Source of the DNA: Amphritea sp.
GTDB lineage: Bacteria > Pseudomonadota > Gammaproteobacteria > Pseudomonadales > Balneatricaceae
DNA length: 50,270 nucleotides
Direction of reading: 5' to 3'
NCBI GenBank assembly: GCA_025800245.1
Contig: JAOXSA010000375.1
Span: forward strand, 1 to 50,270
Below, piece after piece: positions 1-10,425 of the stretch (the stretch's first letter is position 1; each line of letters opens with the position of its first letter). A model generated the notes under the pieces. That model saw only the letters and a program-made list of their open reading frames with translations. It was not told where the DNA came from and did not search any database. A program made the position numbers and the translations under genes.

Positions 1-2
1 AA

Positions 3-239
3 AGAGGTCATCATCCTGATTTATATCCGCCTGAGCTGCCGACACTGCGCAGAGTGCTTGAGATCACAGACTTTGATTCGGGTACTCCTATTACCCATCG
101 TTTTGAACTATATCGCACCTCGCGTATTGATTGCTACAACGTCTGGATCGATGGCAGACTATGGAAAGAGCGTATTGGCTGGAGCAGGATTCTGGAAGGG
201 CTACGTAAAGCATTACCCCGACTCAGGCAGGACCTGTGA
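3..239 (+). CDS. 3' end of an unrecognised gene (truncated by window edge)
   Basis: The reading frame is open from the left edge to a TGA at 237-239, giving 78 residues of C-terminus. The visible part is rich in Arg, Leu and Tyr, has no membrane segment and ends in a basic stretch (LRKALPRLRQDL). I do not recognise the family. An internal GTG at 54 could serve as a start, but the frame is open upstream of it in the same register, so truncation by the window is the simpler reading. Nothing that looks like a gene follows in 240-333. Confidence 0.55.
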   Translation, partial: RGHHPDLYPPELPTLRRVLEITDFDSGTPITHRFELYRTSRIDCYNVWIDGRLWKERIGWSRILEGLRKALPRLRQDL

Positions 240-333
240 ATACCTGCTAAACGCCGAGAGAGAGTCAGTGCAGATATTTCTTTTCAGACGCTACGCTCAG
301 CAAGGGAATTCTCTGACTTTATTCAACTTACTG

Positions 334-865
334 TCACTGACTTTTATGCCTGAGCCACTCTTCGCCAGTCATCCGATATAAGCGTACCGGTCTGTTATGA
401 AATTCCTGCACTGTATAGCCACAAAATCCGGCCTTTTCAGTGACGCGAACCGAAGCAATATGGTCAGGCTCGATAATTACCACCACAGACTCGCACTGTT
501 TCTGCTCGAACGCGTATTGCAGAACACCCTTAAACCGCTTCGGTAGCAATCCCCTGCCCCCAATGCTTGCGAGCAAGTCGATAGCCCAGATTCGTTTCTT
601 CAACCGTTCCGACCCGCTCTGGTCCGATACCGCAGAAGCCTATCAGCTCACCCGAACTTTTCTCCATCAGTGCCCAGGGGCCTATCCCGTGTGATTCGTA
701 ACAACTGAGGCACCAGTCTATAAATTGTTGGGTTGCTTCTTCATCACATACACCGCGAACAGAATACTCCATCACTTCCAGATCACTCAGAATTTCGGTG
801 AGCGCTGGAAGGTCATTAAGCGATAGCAGCCTTACGATCAGCCTTTCCGTTTCGAAAAGATCCAT
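334..865 (-). pseudogene. GNAT N-acetyltransferase, frameshifted
   Basis: Two overlapping minus-strand frames make one RimJ/RimL-type acetyltransferase. The first (865 to 530) starts MDLFETERLIVRLLSLNDLP and runs through the beta-strand region to HWGQGIATEAV. It then hits TAA in the stretch gcg-gtt-taa. The second frame resumes at once with KGVLQYAFEQKQCESVV and carries the family's C-terminal half, including ASVRVTEKAGF, to a stop at 334. Dropping one base from the AAA run at 532-534 (TTT on the coding strand) restores a protein of about 176 residues, the usual family length. The acetyl-CoA-binding region sits at the break, so the truncated product is unlikely to work. It may be a real pseudogene or a sequencing error in a short homopolymer. 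The substrate is unknown. Confidence 0.8.
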
Positions 866-962
866 TACATCCTCTCTTTATATGGAAGTCATACGCACTG
901 GCGTAAGCCAAGGATACAAAACGACTTGCTACTCATCTCAATCTTCAAGTCAGCGCTTCATA

Positions 963-2560
<1,598 letters not shown>

Positions 2561-2572
2561 GGCATTACTGAC

Positions 2573-3175
2573 GTGAAGATACTTAATCTGATTTTCCATC
2601 CTGACCTGTCCGGTTCCCGTGTGAATAAGACATGGAAACAACAACTCGATGAGTCAGGCAAAATCACTACAAGCAGGGATATGTATGCAGAGTATCCTGA
2701 CTTTCAGATCGACATAGAAAGAGAGCAGCGCTTACTGAGAGAACATGACCGGATCATTTTTCAGTTCCCTATGTTCTGGTACTCCGTGCCTCCACTTCTG
2801 AAAAAATGGCTGGATGATGTGCTTGCCTACGATTTCGCTTATGGAGAAAACGGCGACAAATTGAAAGGCAAAGATATGCAGGTCATCGTATCGGTGGGAG
2901 GGCGGGAAAAATTCTATTCAGGCTTCGATATTTTCGCATCGGTGCCCGATCTTCTGAGACCCTTTCAGCTCACGGCAAATCTGGTGCAGATGAATTATCT
3001 GGTGCCGGAATATATGTTCGAAGCCGATGCATCAGAAGTTGGAACAATAGAATCTTTTGGCCGGACACTGGCGAAAAAAATAGATGATCCGAAACGCTCT
3101 GATCCAAGGCAGTATCTGTATAACGAAATGACATCGGATGTTGAAGATTCTTATGAAGAACTGGGGCTTAAGTAA
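2573..3175 (+). CDS. Flavodoxin-fold NAD(P)H:quinone oxidoreductase (KefF/MdaB-like)
   Basis: A 200-residue protein of the Flavodoxin_2 family, which uses FMN or FAD to reduce quinones with NAD(P)H. Motifs visible are an N-terminal strand with FHPDLSGSRVN, the central FQFPMFWYSVPPLLKKWLDDV that lines the flavin and active site, and SVGGREKFYSG. The start is a GTG with GAGG about 10 bases upstream. The gene begins 13 bp after the dehalogenase stop, so the two are almost certainly cotranscribed. A role in detoxifying reactive carbonyls or quinones formed downstream of dehalogenation is plausible but is only an inference. The operon ends at a strong shared terminator. Confidence 0.85.
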   Translation: MKILNLIFHPDLSGSRVNKTWKQQLDESGKITTSRDMYAEYPDFQIDIEREQRLLREHDRIIFQFPMFWYSVPPLLKKWLDDVLAYDFAYGENGDKLKGKDMQVIVSVGGREKFYSGFDIFASVPDLLRPFQLTANLVQMNYLVPEYMFEADASEVGTIESFGRTLAKKIDDPKRSDPRQYLYNEMTSDVEDSYEELGLK

Positions 3176-3208
3176 CCTGCACAACGCAGGCGTCTGTATT
3201 CTCTGCAC

Positions 3209-3240
3209 AAAAAAGCCCGGCAGTTAGCCGGGCTTTTTAT
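3209..3240. terminator. Bidirectional terminator between quinone reductase and paaE
   Basis: AGCCCGGC (3214-3221) pairs with GCCGGGCT (3227-3234) around a 5-base loop. It is flanked by A-runs on the left and T-runs on the right, so it can end both converging transcripts. Confidence 0.9.
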
Positions 3241-3255
3241 TGCTCGAAAGCAGAA

Positions 3256-4353
3256 TTAACGCTCGTCGAAGTCAACCACTACGGTGTCAGTCAGCGGGTG
3301 TGCCTGACAGCTGAGGATGTAACCGGCTTCGATCTCGTGCTTCTCCAGACCGTGGGAGATGTCCATGTCCACCTCACCTTCTACCAGCTTACACTTACAG
3401 GTAGAACATACGCCTGCTTTACAGGAGTACGGCAGGTCCAGGCCGTTGTGCATACCGGCATCCAGGATGTTCTCACCCACAGTCGCCAGATCGAACATCA
3501 CAGCACGACCGTCGGCACGTACAGTGACTTTGGACATCTTGTCCTCACCGAACTCTTCCTTACGCTTAGCGGCTTTCTCCAGACGCTCTTTAGAGTCTTC
3601 TGAAGAGTTAGCAAACAGCTCGTAGTGGATCTGATCGTCGGTCAGGCCTTCCATACGGAAACCGCGGGATACCTCAGACATCATCGCTTCAGGACCACAG
3701 ATAAAGGCCTCATCCACCGCTTTGATGTTGATCAGACCGGCTTTCTGCAGCGCGTAGCCTTTAGCGTTGTCGATACGGCCGTTCAGCAGATCAGCACCCT
3801 GATCTTCGTAGTCCATCACGTTGATCCACTGGAAGCGGTTCATGTAACGGTTTTTAACGAAGTTCAGCTCGTCTTTGAACATCACCGAGTTACTACGACG
3901 GTTACCGTAGATCAGCGTCACTTTGGACTCTGGTTCAGTGGACAGAACCGTCTTCATGATGGAGATCATCGGCGTGATACCGGAACCTGCCGCGATGCAC
4001 ATGTAGTTCTTCTTCTGATCCGCTTTAACTTCGGTGTAGAAGCTACCCTGTGGCGGCATCACTTCGATGCTCATACCCGGCTTGAAGTTATCGTTGGCGT
4101 AGTTAGAGAACTTACCGTTCATGACGCGCTTGATACCCACACGCAGGTGGCCATCGTTCACACCGGAACAGATAGAGTAGGAACGACGAACGTCCTCACC
4201 ATCGATCTCGGCGCGCAGGGTCAGAAACTGGCCCTGGATAAAGTTAAATTTGTCCTGCAGTTCAGCCGGAACTGCAAAGGTCACTGCAATCGCGGTATCC
4301 GTTTCTGGCTGGACGTCGGCGATTTTCAGTGTGTAAAAGTTGGTGTCAGACAT
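3256..4353 (-). CDS. paaE: Phenylacetyl-CoA 1,2-epoxidase reductase subunit PaaE
   Basis: Passes electrons from NADPH through FAD and a [2Fe-2S] cluster to the di-iron oxygenase PaaABC. The 365 residues hold an N-terminal FAD-binding domain with RRSYSICSG, an NADPH domain starting near AAGSGITPMISIMKT, and a C-terminal plant-type ferredoxin domain with cysteines C311, C316, C319 and C349. This is the usual PaaE order and length. The start ATG follows AGGTGAAGC. It is the last gene of paaABCDE and ends at the terminator shared with the dehalogenase operon. Confidence 0.95.
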   Translation of the reverse strand: MSDTNFYTLKIADVQPETDTAIAVTFAVPAELQDKFNFIQGQFLTLRAEIDGEDVRRSYSICSGVNDGHLRVGIKRVMNGKFSNYANDNFKPGMSIEVMPPQGSFYTEVKADQKKNYMCIAAGSGITPMISIMKTVLSTEPESKVTLIYGNRRSNSVMFKDELNFVKNRYMNRFQWINVMDYEDQGADLLNGRIDNAKGYALQKAGLINIKAVDEAFICGPEAMMSEVSRGFRMEGLTDDQIHYELFANSSEDSKERLEKAAKRKEEFGEDKMSKVTVRADGRAVMFDLATVGENILDAGMHNGLDLPYSCKAGVCSTCKCKLVEGEVDMDISHGLEKHEIEAGYILSCQAHPLTDTVVVDFDER

Positions 4354-4386
4354 GCTTCACCTGTTCTTTTCAGATCTGATCAGTGA

Positions 4387-4926
4387 TCAGATCTTTTTGA
4401 AATAATCAAAAGGCTCACTGCAGTCATCACACTGGAACAGTGCTTTACATGCAGTCGATCCGAACTCACTGACCCTGCGGGTATTACGCGAACCACAATG
4501 CGGGCAGGCCGCATGGGCATCCGGCGTCAGGCCGTCATCATCCAGGTCGGCGTCTTCCGGTGGCGCAATGCCATACTCGCGAAGACGTTTACGACCTTCA
4601 GGCGACATCCATTCTGAACTCCAGGCTGGCGACAGTGACATGTTCACTGTTACATCCGCGTAGCCATTGTCGTTCAGCAGCGCCGTTACATCGGTGCTGA
4701 TATTGTCCATCGCCGGACAACCTGAGTAGGTGGGCGTAATGGTGACGGTGATGCTGTCGCCACTACGCTCAATGTCGCGCAAGATCCCCAGATCCCAAAT
4801 GCTCAGTACCGGGACTTCAGGGTCTTTGATCGCATCGAGCAGATCCCATAGTTCCTTTACGTCGGCAGCGTTACGTTGCTGTAAACGCTGGTATTGCTCT
4901 TCGGGCATCAGTGAGATTTCATTCAT
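4387..4926 (-). CDS. paaD: Phenylacetyl-CoA epoxidase assembly protein PaaD
   Basis: A DUF59/MIP18-type protein needed for full activity of the PaaABCE complex, thought to help Fe-S or metal-centre maturation. The N-terminal half has the family motif DPEVPVLSIWDLGI and the conserved TPTYSGCPAM with its cysteine. The C-terminus has a zinc ribbon formed by CPHCGS and CDDCSEPF. Length 179 is slightly above the E. coli protein. The Shine-Dalgarno AAGGTAAAGCG supports the first ATG. It sits between paaC and paaE, as in other paa operons. Confidence 0.94.
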   Translation of the reverse strand: MNEISLMPEEQYQRLQQRNAADVKELWDLLDAIKDPEVPVLSIWDLGILRDIERSGDSITVTITPTYSGCPAMDNISTDVTALLNDNGYADVTVNMSLSPAWSSEWMSPEGRKRLREYGIAPPEDADLDDDGLTPDAHAACPHCGSRNTRRVSEFGSTACKALFQCDDCSEPFDYFKKI

Positions 4927-4942
4927 AGCGCTTTACCTTTTC

Positions 4943-5707
4943 TTACCACTTACAGCCCGGGTGGGAACGATGCACAATCTGCATCTCTGTCAGCATATGG
5001 CCCAGATTCTCGGTGTGATAACCGGTACGGCCACCGCGGACAGCCCATTCGTCTTCAGGCACAGTCAGGGTTGCTTCGGTCAGGATATCGCTGACCATCT
5101 TCAGCCATGCTTCACGCAGGCTGGCAACATCCACTGCGATACCTTCGTTCACCAGCAGCTGCTCAGTCTCGTCCAGCTCAAACATCTCATGGGTATAACC
5201 CCACAGTTGATTGACCGCTTTCTGAGTGCGCTTATGGCTCTCTTCAGTACCGTCGCCCAGACGCAGAACCCAGTCGCGGCTGCGACGCAGATGATACTTA
5301 GTCTCTTTGATCGCTTTAGCAGCGATGGCAGACAGGGTTTCATCCTTGGACTGCAGCAGTTCAGGCAGCAGAACAGTGTAATAAACATCCGCGAACAACT
5401 GACGCACCTGAGAGTATGCGAAGTCACCTTTCGGCATCTCCATCAACAGCAGGTTGCGGTATTCACGGTCATTACGCATGTAAGCGAAATCGTCTTCGTC
5501 ACGGCCATCGTCAGCCAGCTCAGCCGCGTAGGTGTAGAACATACGGGCACGGCCGATGTAGTCCAGTGCAACGTTACCGTAAGCGATGTCTTCTTCCAGG
5601 AATGGACCGTAGCTTACCCACTCGGAGATACGGTGGCCCAGTACGACTGAATCGTCGCCCAGACGGGTCGCGTATTCCTGAATAGCGTCTTTAATCTGAT
5701 CACTCAT
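4943..5707 (-). CDS. paaC: Phenylacetyl-CoA 1,2-epoxidase structural subunit PaaC
   Basis: A ferritin-like partner of PaaA that stabilises the catalytic subunit in the ring-epoxidising complex. The family pattern is seen in DDSVVLGHRISEW, the helix with NVALDYIGRARMFY, and EMPKGDFAYSQVRQLF. I place the start at the ATG at 5707 (MSDQIKDAI), 254 residues, because GGGAG lies just upstream. The in-frame ATG six codons earlier overlaps the paaB stop region and has no better ribosome site. Confidence 0.94.
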   Translation of the reverse strand: MSDQIKDAIQEYATRLGDDSVVLGHRISEWVSYGPFLEEDIAYGNVALDYIGRARMFYTYAAELADDGRDEDDFAYMRNDREYRNLLLMEMPKGDFAYSQVRQLFADVYYTVLLPELLQSKDETLSAIAAKAIKETKYHLRRSRDWVLRLGDGTEESHKRTQKAVNQLWGYTHEMFELDETEQLLVNEGIAVDVASLREAWLKMVSDILTEATLTVPEDEWAVRGGRTGYHTENLGHMLTEMQIVHRSHPGCKW

Positions 5708-5726
5708 TCTTAATACTCCCGCCAAA

Positions 5727-6020
5727 TTACATGTTGTTTACTGGGTCAGGCAGGACGTAGTAAGTCGCGTGACGGTATGGCTTGTCATCGTTAGGATCGT
5801 AGAAGCAATCCGCATCGTCTTCCTGAGAAGCACAGATATCAGAAGACTTGATTACCCAGATGCTTACGCCTTCACTACGACGGGTGTAACAGTCGCGAGC
5901 GTATTCCAGCGCCTGTTCATGATCTTCAGCGTGCAGGCTGCCAACGTGCTTGTGGTCCAGGCCGCGCTTGGAGCGCACAAATACTTCAAACAGTTCCAGT
6001 TTTTCAGTGATGTTAGTCAT
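5727..6020 (-). CDS. paaB: Phenylacetyl-CoA 1,2-epoxidase subunit PaaB
   Basis: A 97-residue small subunit that links the PaaAC heterodimers. It is recognised by ELFEVFVRSKRGLDHKHVGS and SIWVIKSSDI, both characteristic of PaaB, and by its place between paaA and paaC. AAGGGGTAACTGTA before the ATG is a strong ribosome-binding site. Intergenic distances of 12 and 19 bp point to a single transcript. Confidence 0.96.
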   Translation of the reverse strand: MTNITEKLELFEVFVRSKRGLDHKHVGSLHAEDHEQALEYARDCYTRRSEGVSIWVIKSSDICASQEDDADCFYDPNDDKPYRHATYYVLPDPVNNM

Positions 6021-6032
6021 TACAGTTACCCC

Positions 6033-6968
6033 TTACGCCGCTGCCTTTTTGGCACGTTTCTTTTCGTTATATGCTGAGATTGCGTCACGTACCCACTCGC
6101 CTTCATCGTGTGCGGCAACGTGGTGTTCGATACGCTGACGGTTACAGTGACCGTTACCGGCAATCACGCTCCAGAACTCATCCCAGTTCAGGTCAGAGCT
6201 GTCGTAGTGACCGCGCTCTTCGTTCCACTTGATGTTCTTATCCGGATGTTCCAGACCCAGTACTTCGATCTGTTTAACGGTCTGATCAACAAACTTCTGA
6301 CGCAGGTCGTCATTGGTTTCACGCTTGATCTTCCACTGCATGGACTTCTGAGAGTGCGCAGATTCGGAATCGTGAGGACCAAACATCATCAGTGCAGGCC
6401 AGTAGAAACGGTCCAGTGCGTCCTGAGCCATCTGTTTCTGTCCTTCAGAACCTTTGGCCAGTTCCAGAATGGCTTCATAGCCCTGACGCTGGTGGAAAGA
6501 TTCTTCCTTACAGATACGGATCATGCCTCGGGAATAAGGGCCGTAAGAAGTACGCTGCAGCGATACCTGGTTAACGATCGCAGCACCGTCTACCAGCCAG
6601 CCGATTGCACCAACATCCGCCCAGGTCAGGGTCGGGTAGTTGAAGATAGAGGAGTACTTAGCCTTACCGCTCTGCAGCTGCTCGATCATTTCTGAACGGG
6701 AGATACCTAAGGTTTCACAAGCACTGTAAAGGTACAGACCGTGACCGGCTTCATCCTGAATCTTGGACAGCAGAATCGCCTTACGACGCAGAGAAGGTGC
6801 ACGGGTCAGCCAGTTACCTTCCGGCTGCATACCGATCACTTCTGAGTGTGCGTGCTGAGAGATCTGACGGATCAGGTTCTTGCGGTAGTCATCCGGCATC
6901 CAGTCTTTTGGCTCGATCTTCTCTTCGGCCTCAATCTTCTGCCAGAACTTTTCTTCTTGCGGTGTCAT
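6033..6968 (-). CDS. paaA: Phenylacetyl-CoA 1,2-epoxidase catalytic subunit PaaA
   Basis: The di-iron monooxygenase subunit that converts phenylacetyl-CoA to its ring 1,2-epoxide. Ferritin-like helices carry ligand motifs such as [11 protein letters not shown] and [13 protein letters not shown], with [12 protein letters not shown] near the N-terminus, all typical of PaaA. The best start is the ATG at 6968 (MTPQEEKFW), giving 311 residues, because GGAGGCGATGAA lies just in front of it. A longer in-frame extension to 7019 has no ribosome site and unconserved sequence. It is the first gene of paaABCDE; its leader is described separately. Confidence 0.96.
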   Translation of the reverse strand: MTPQEEKFWQKIEAEEKIEPKDWMPDDYRKNLIRQISQHAHSEVIGMQPEGNWLTRAPSLRRKAILLSKIQDEAGHGLYLYSACETLGISRSEMIEQLQSGKAKYSSIFNYPTLTWADVGAIGWLVDGAAIVNQVSLQRTSYGPYSRGMIRICKEESFHQRQGYEAILELAKGSEGQKQMAQDALDRFYWPALMMFGPHDSESAHSQKSMQWKIKRETNDDLRQKFVDQTVKQIEVLGLEHPDKNIKWNEERGHYDSSDLNWDEFWSVIAGNGHCNRQRIEHHVAAHDEGEWVRDAISAYNEKKRAKKAAA

Positions 6969-7179
6969 TTCATCGCCTCCACAATGTTGTTTGACTCGCG
7001 ATTGACGCCGGAATACCAAGGGGCTGGGATTCCGGCTGGTCGCGATGACTCCTGCATTTCAGCGACGCGGTTCAACTGCTGCAGTCGCTGCTATTCTTTT
7101 TATTAAAAGTGTTGTTATACGAGTGTTAATTCGTGTCTTGCTATCAAGGACGTTGCCGCCCTCTCTTCTTACTTCTTGC
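6969..7179 (-). promoter_or_regulatory. Leader between paaK and paaA
   Basis: The 211 bp between the paaK stop and the paaA start contain no gene. An imperfect hairpin, GGAATACC (7009-7016) with GGGATTCC (7025-7032 region), lies about 45 bp before the paaA start. An AT-rich stretch around 7095-7135 could hold a separate paaA promoter. I saw no convincing PaaX- or PaaR-type palindrome. Confidence 0.35.
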
Positions 7180-8484
7180 TTATTTCGGGCGGTTATCAAA
7201 TACCCGTTTTGCCTTACCTTCAGAACGAGGAATCGAACCGATTGGGACGATCTCGATTCTGGTAGAGATACCCACCACAGATTTAATGTGGTGTGCCAGC
7301 TCTTTACCGGTTGCAGCCTGATCAGCGCCCTGCGCCTCAGCTGCCAGTTCAACCTTCACCAGTACGGTGTCCAGGTTGCCCTCTTTGTTCACCACGATTT
7401 CGTAATGTGGTGCCAGTGCCGATACTTTAAGAATCTGCTCTTCGATCTGGGTCGGGAATACGTTCACGCCGCGGATGATCATCATGTCGTCGGAACGGCC
7501 AGTGATCTTGTCGATACGACGCATCGGACGGGCAGTACCTGGCAGCAGACGGGTCAGGTCGCGGGTACGGTAACGAATCATCGGCAGTGCTTCTTTGCTC
7601 AGCGTGGTGAATACCAGCTCGCCGTATTCGCCATCCGGCAGTACTTCACCGGTATTCGGATCGATGATTTCCGGATAGAAGTGGTCTTCCCAGATAGTCG
7701 GGCCGTCTTTGGTTTCGATACATTCCTGAGCCACACCCGGCCCCATCACTTCAGACAGACCGTAGATATCAACCGCGTCGATACCCAGACGACCTTCAAT
7801 GTTCTTACGCATCTCGTCAGTCCACGGCTCAGCACCGAAAATACCGCAGCGCAGCGCCATCTTGTGCGGATCCAGGCCCTGACGTTCCATCTCATCGATG
7901 ATGTTGAGCATGTAAGACGGGGTTACCATGATGATATCCGGATCGAAGTCGGCCATCAGCTGAACCTGCTTCTCTGTCTGACCACCGGACATCGGGATAA
8001 CCGTACAGCCCAGACGCTCAGCACCGTAGTGCGCGCCCATACCGCCGGTGAACAGACCGTAACCGTAAGAGATATGTACTTTGTCACCGGAGTGGCCACC
8101 CGCAGCGCGGATAGAACGGGCAACTACGTCAGCCCACAGATCGATATCGTTCTGGGTGTAACCCACTACAGTTGGTTTACCTGTGGTACCGGAAGATGCG
8201 TGTACCCGTACCACTTCATTCATAGGCACTGCGAATGAGTTAAACGGATACGCGTCACGCAGGTACGCTTTGGTGGTGAACGGGAAGTTCGCCAGATCTT
8301 CCAGTTGACGCAGTTCGAAAGGATGCACACCTTTCTCATCGCACAGTGCTTTATAAGCAGGCACATTGTTGTAAGCGTGGGCAATACTCCACTGCATACG
8401 AGTCAGCTGCAGGCTGCGCAGCTCATCAATGCTGGCCGTTTCGATCGGGTCCAGTGCCCGGCGGGATTGCTTATCGAATTTCAT
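7180..8484 (-). CDS. paaK: Phenylacetate-CoA ligase
   Basis: Activates phenylacetate with ATP and CoA, the entry step of the pathway. The 434 residues match the usual 430-440 of PaaK. The adenylate-forming P-loop HASSGTTGKPTVVGYT lies at about residues 95-110, with ISYGYGLFTGGMGAHYGAE and YGLSEVMGPGVAQEC further on. The C-terminal domain has RSDDMMIIRGVNVFP and a terminal SEGKAKRVFDNR. AGGACGATAATAATT precedes the ATG. It lies between paaJ and paaA on the same strand. Confidence 0.95.
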   Translation of the reverse strand: MKFDKQSRRALDPIETASIDELRSLQLTRMQWSIAHAYNNVPAYKALCDEKGVHPFELRQLEDLANFPFTTKAYLRDAYPFNSFAVPMNEVVRVHASSGTTGKPTVVGYTQNDIDLWADVVARSIRAAGGHSGDKVHISYGYGLFTGGMGAHYGAERLGCTVIPMSGGQTEKQVQLMADFDPDIIMVTPSYMLNIIDEMERQGLDPHKMALRCGIFGAEPWTDEMRKNIEGRLGIDAVDIYGLSEVMGPGVAQECIETKDGPTIWEDHFYPEIIDPNTGEVLPDGEYGELVFTTLSKEALPMIRYRTRDLTRLLPGTARPMRRIDKITGRSDDMMIIRGVNVFPTQIEEQILKVSALAPHYEIVVNKEGNLDTVLVKVELAAEAQGADQAATGKELAHHIKSVVGISTRIEIVPIGSIPRSEGKAKRVFDNRPK

Positions 8485-8608
8485 AATTATTATCGTCCTG
8501 TAAAAAGTTGTTCAGAACTTATTCTGTCTTGTTTCAGGTTGCGATCTGCCCGGCATTCGGTTCTGTTGAATCGCAACTCACCCTGTCCTGTCTGTGTAAA
8601 TACCCGGA

Positions 8609-9817
8609 TTAAACCCGCTCAATGATCAGCGCAATGCCCTGACCCACACCGATACACATGGTGCACAGTGCATAGCGACCACCGGTACGGTGCAGCTGAT
8701 ACATTGCTGTTGTTACCAGACGTGCGCCGCTGGCACCCAGTGGGTGACCCAGAGAGATCGCACCACCGTTCGGGTTCACATTCGCAGCATCATCGGCCAG
8801 CCCCAGATCACGCATGACTGCCAGACCCTGAGAAGCAAACGCTTCGTTCAGTTCAATGACATCCATCTGATCCAGCGTCAGACCGGTTTTATCCAGTACC
8901 TTCTTCGCCGCTGGTGCAGGGCCGAAGCCCATGATGCGTGGTTCCAGGCCAGCAGTCGCCATGCCTACAACGCGGGCTTTTGGCGTCAGGCCATGTTTTT
9001 CAGCCGCTTCTTTAGAAGCGATCAGCAGTGCACAGGCACCATCGTTAACACCAGAAGCGTTACCCGCGGTCACTGAACCACCTTCACGGAAAGGTGCTTT
9101 CAGTTTAGCCAGTGCTTCAAGGGTGGTAGAGGCACGTGGGTGCTCATCGGTATCAACGACCAGATCATCACCTTTACGCTGTGGAATGGTGACCGGCACA
9201 ATCTCTTCGTTGAACAGGCCAGCTTCCATCGCTGCAGCAGTTTTCTGCTGACTGCGGTAAGCAAACAGATCCTGATCTTCACGGGAGATATTGAAATCTT
9301 CGGCAACGTTCTCAGCGGTTTCCGGCATGCTGTCCACGCCGTATTCAGCTTTCATCTTCTTGTTGATGAAACGCCAGCCGATGGTGGTGTCGTACAGACC
9401 ATTCGGGTTACGGCTGAAAGCGGACTCCGCTTTGCCCATCACGAATGGCGCACGGGACATGGATTCACAACCACCAGCAATCATCAGATCGGTTTCACCG
9501 GCTTTAATTGCGCGAGCCGCCATACCGATGGCGTCCATACCGGAGCCACACAGACGGTTAATCGTGGTACCCGGTACATCAGTTGGCATACCTGCCAGCA
9601 GTGCCGACATACGGGCAACGTTACGGTTATCTTCGCCGGCCTGGTTCGCATTGCCGTAGATGATGTCATCTACCTGCGTCCAGTCGACCTGCGGGTTACG
9701 ATCCATCAGTGCCTTGATAGGCACCGCACCCAGATCGTCAGCCCGAACAGCTGCAAGCCCGCCACCATAACGGCCGAATGGAGTACGGATAGCATCGCAG
9801 ATAAAGGCGTCTGTCAT
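8609..9817 (-). CDS. paaJ: 3-oxoadipyl-CoA / 3-oxo-5,6-dehydrosuberyl-CoA thiolase
   Basis: Catalyses the thiolytic cleavages at the end of phenylacetate (and beta-ketoadipate) breakdown. It has the acyl-enzyme cysteine in NRLCGSGMDAIG (C90), the GHPLGASGAR histidine and the C-terminal CTMCIGVGQG cysteine. At 402 residues from the second ATG (9817) it matches PaaJ/PcaF length. GAGGA is 7-8 bases from that ATG and almost touches the upstream ATG at 9823, so the second is preferred. PcaF is an alternative name, but the neighbours favour PaaJ. Confidence 0.92.
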   Translation of the reverse strand: MTDAFICDAIRTPFGRYGGGLAAVRADDLGAVPIKALMDRNPQVDWTQVDDIIYGNANQAGEDNRNVARMSALLAGMPTDVPGTTINRLCGSGMDAIGMAARAIKAGETDLMIAGGCESMSRAPFVMGKAESAFSRNPNGLYDTTIGWRFINKKMKAEYGVDSMPETAENVAEDFNISREDQDLFAYRSQQKTAAAMEAGLFNEEIVPVTIPQRKGDDLVVDTDEHPRASTTLEALAKLKAPFREGGSVTAGNASGVNDGACALLIASKEAAEKHGLTPKARVVGMATAGLEPRIMGFGPAPAAKKVLDKTGLTLDQMDVIELNEAFASQGLAVMRDLGLADDAANVNPNGGAISLGHPLGASGARLVTTAMYQLHRTGGRYALCTMCIGVGQGIALIIERV

Positions 9818-10144
9818 TGTCATTTCCTCTGTTTTTCACGGTCAGGGATCTACGCCCCTGTGCGGCTCAGCATGAAAACTTTCAAGTAGAACTTTCAAAC
9901 TCTCCCGGGTTACAGCATTACCCGATCTCATACCATGGATATATATTACACAATATTTATCTCTTATCAATTTTTTTGTATCACTTTAATTCATACGATT
10001 TTCTCTGTTTATAACTCCCTTCTCTATATAGGAGACTTTGGTCTGATAAAAGTGAGTCCATTACTGCACTGCAGCATATTTTTCCGTATCAGTTTAAAGA
10101 AAAGCGATACCTGTCAGTCTCAGACAGACGTTTGAAGTTGTATG
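9818..10144. other. AT-rich non-coding stretch upstream of paaJ
   Basis: No convincing gene on either strand. From about 9930 to 10060 the sequence is strongly AT-rich, with runs such as ATATATTACACAATATTTAT. It should contain the paaJ (minus) promoter, but I could not single out one -35/-10 pair. It borders the inverted-repeat element that begins at 10145. Confidence 0.5.
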
Positions 10145-10425
10145 AGGAATCGATGAATAAGCTCCGTTGAGCTTCTGGCTTTCGGAAAGGTTCATAATCA
10201 AGACGAGGCTTTGCAGGCATACCGGGGTACGTCAAAAAGCATCAACGCAGAGTATGGATCTTCCCGAAAGCCCTTCCTTAGTCACTTATATGAGGGTGGG
10301 CCTTACAGCCTGCATCTACTGTGTTACTGCGCTTGGAAATGGAAAACCATTCCCTGCACACAGTGTCGTGTAGCTACAGGCTGTAAGACCCACAGAAGCT
10401 TAACGGGGCTTGTTCATCGATTCCT
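10145..10425. repeat. 281-bp inverted-repeat element with three-way-junction fold
   Basis: The ends are 33-nt inverted repeats (10145-10177 and 10393-10425) that match at 30 of 33 positions. Inside are two further hairpins. The first is closed by GGCTTTCGG (10177-10185) with CCGAAAGCC (10264-10272). The second is closed by 16-nt arms at 10297-10312 and 10377-10392 (15 of 16 match), with further imperfect pairing towards an AAAACC loop near 10345. Arm boundaries abut, so the element can fold as one outer stem with two inner hairpins. There is no credible ORF inside and no clear target-site duplication. It may be a non-autonomous mobile element (MITE-like) or a structured RNA. It lies 118 bp before the response-regulator gene. 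Confidence 0.75.

Noticed and set aside
10241-10254. 14-base match (ATCAACGCAGAGTA) to a common cDNA adaptor sequence
   Set aside because: The match is short, the flanking adaptor bases are absent, and it sits inside a hairpin of the structured element, so chance is more likely than contamination.
10145-10425. Retron locus
   Set aside because: The fold is retron-like, but no reverse transcriptase or effector gene is near; the next gene is a response regulator.
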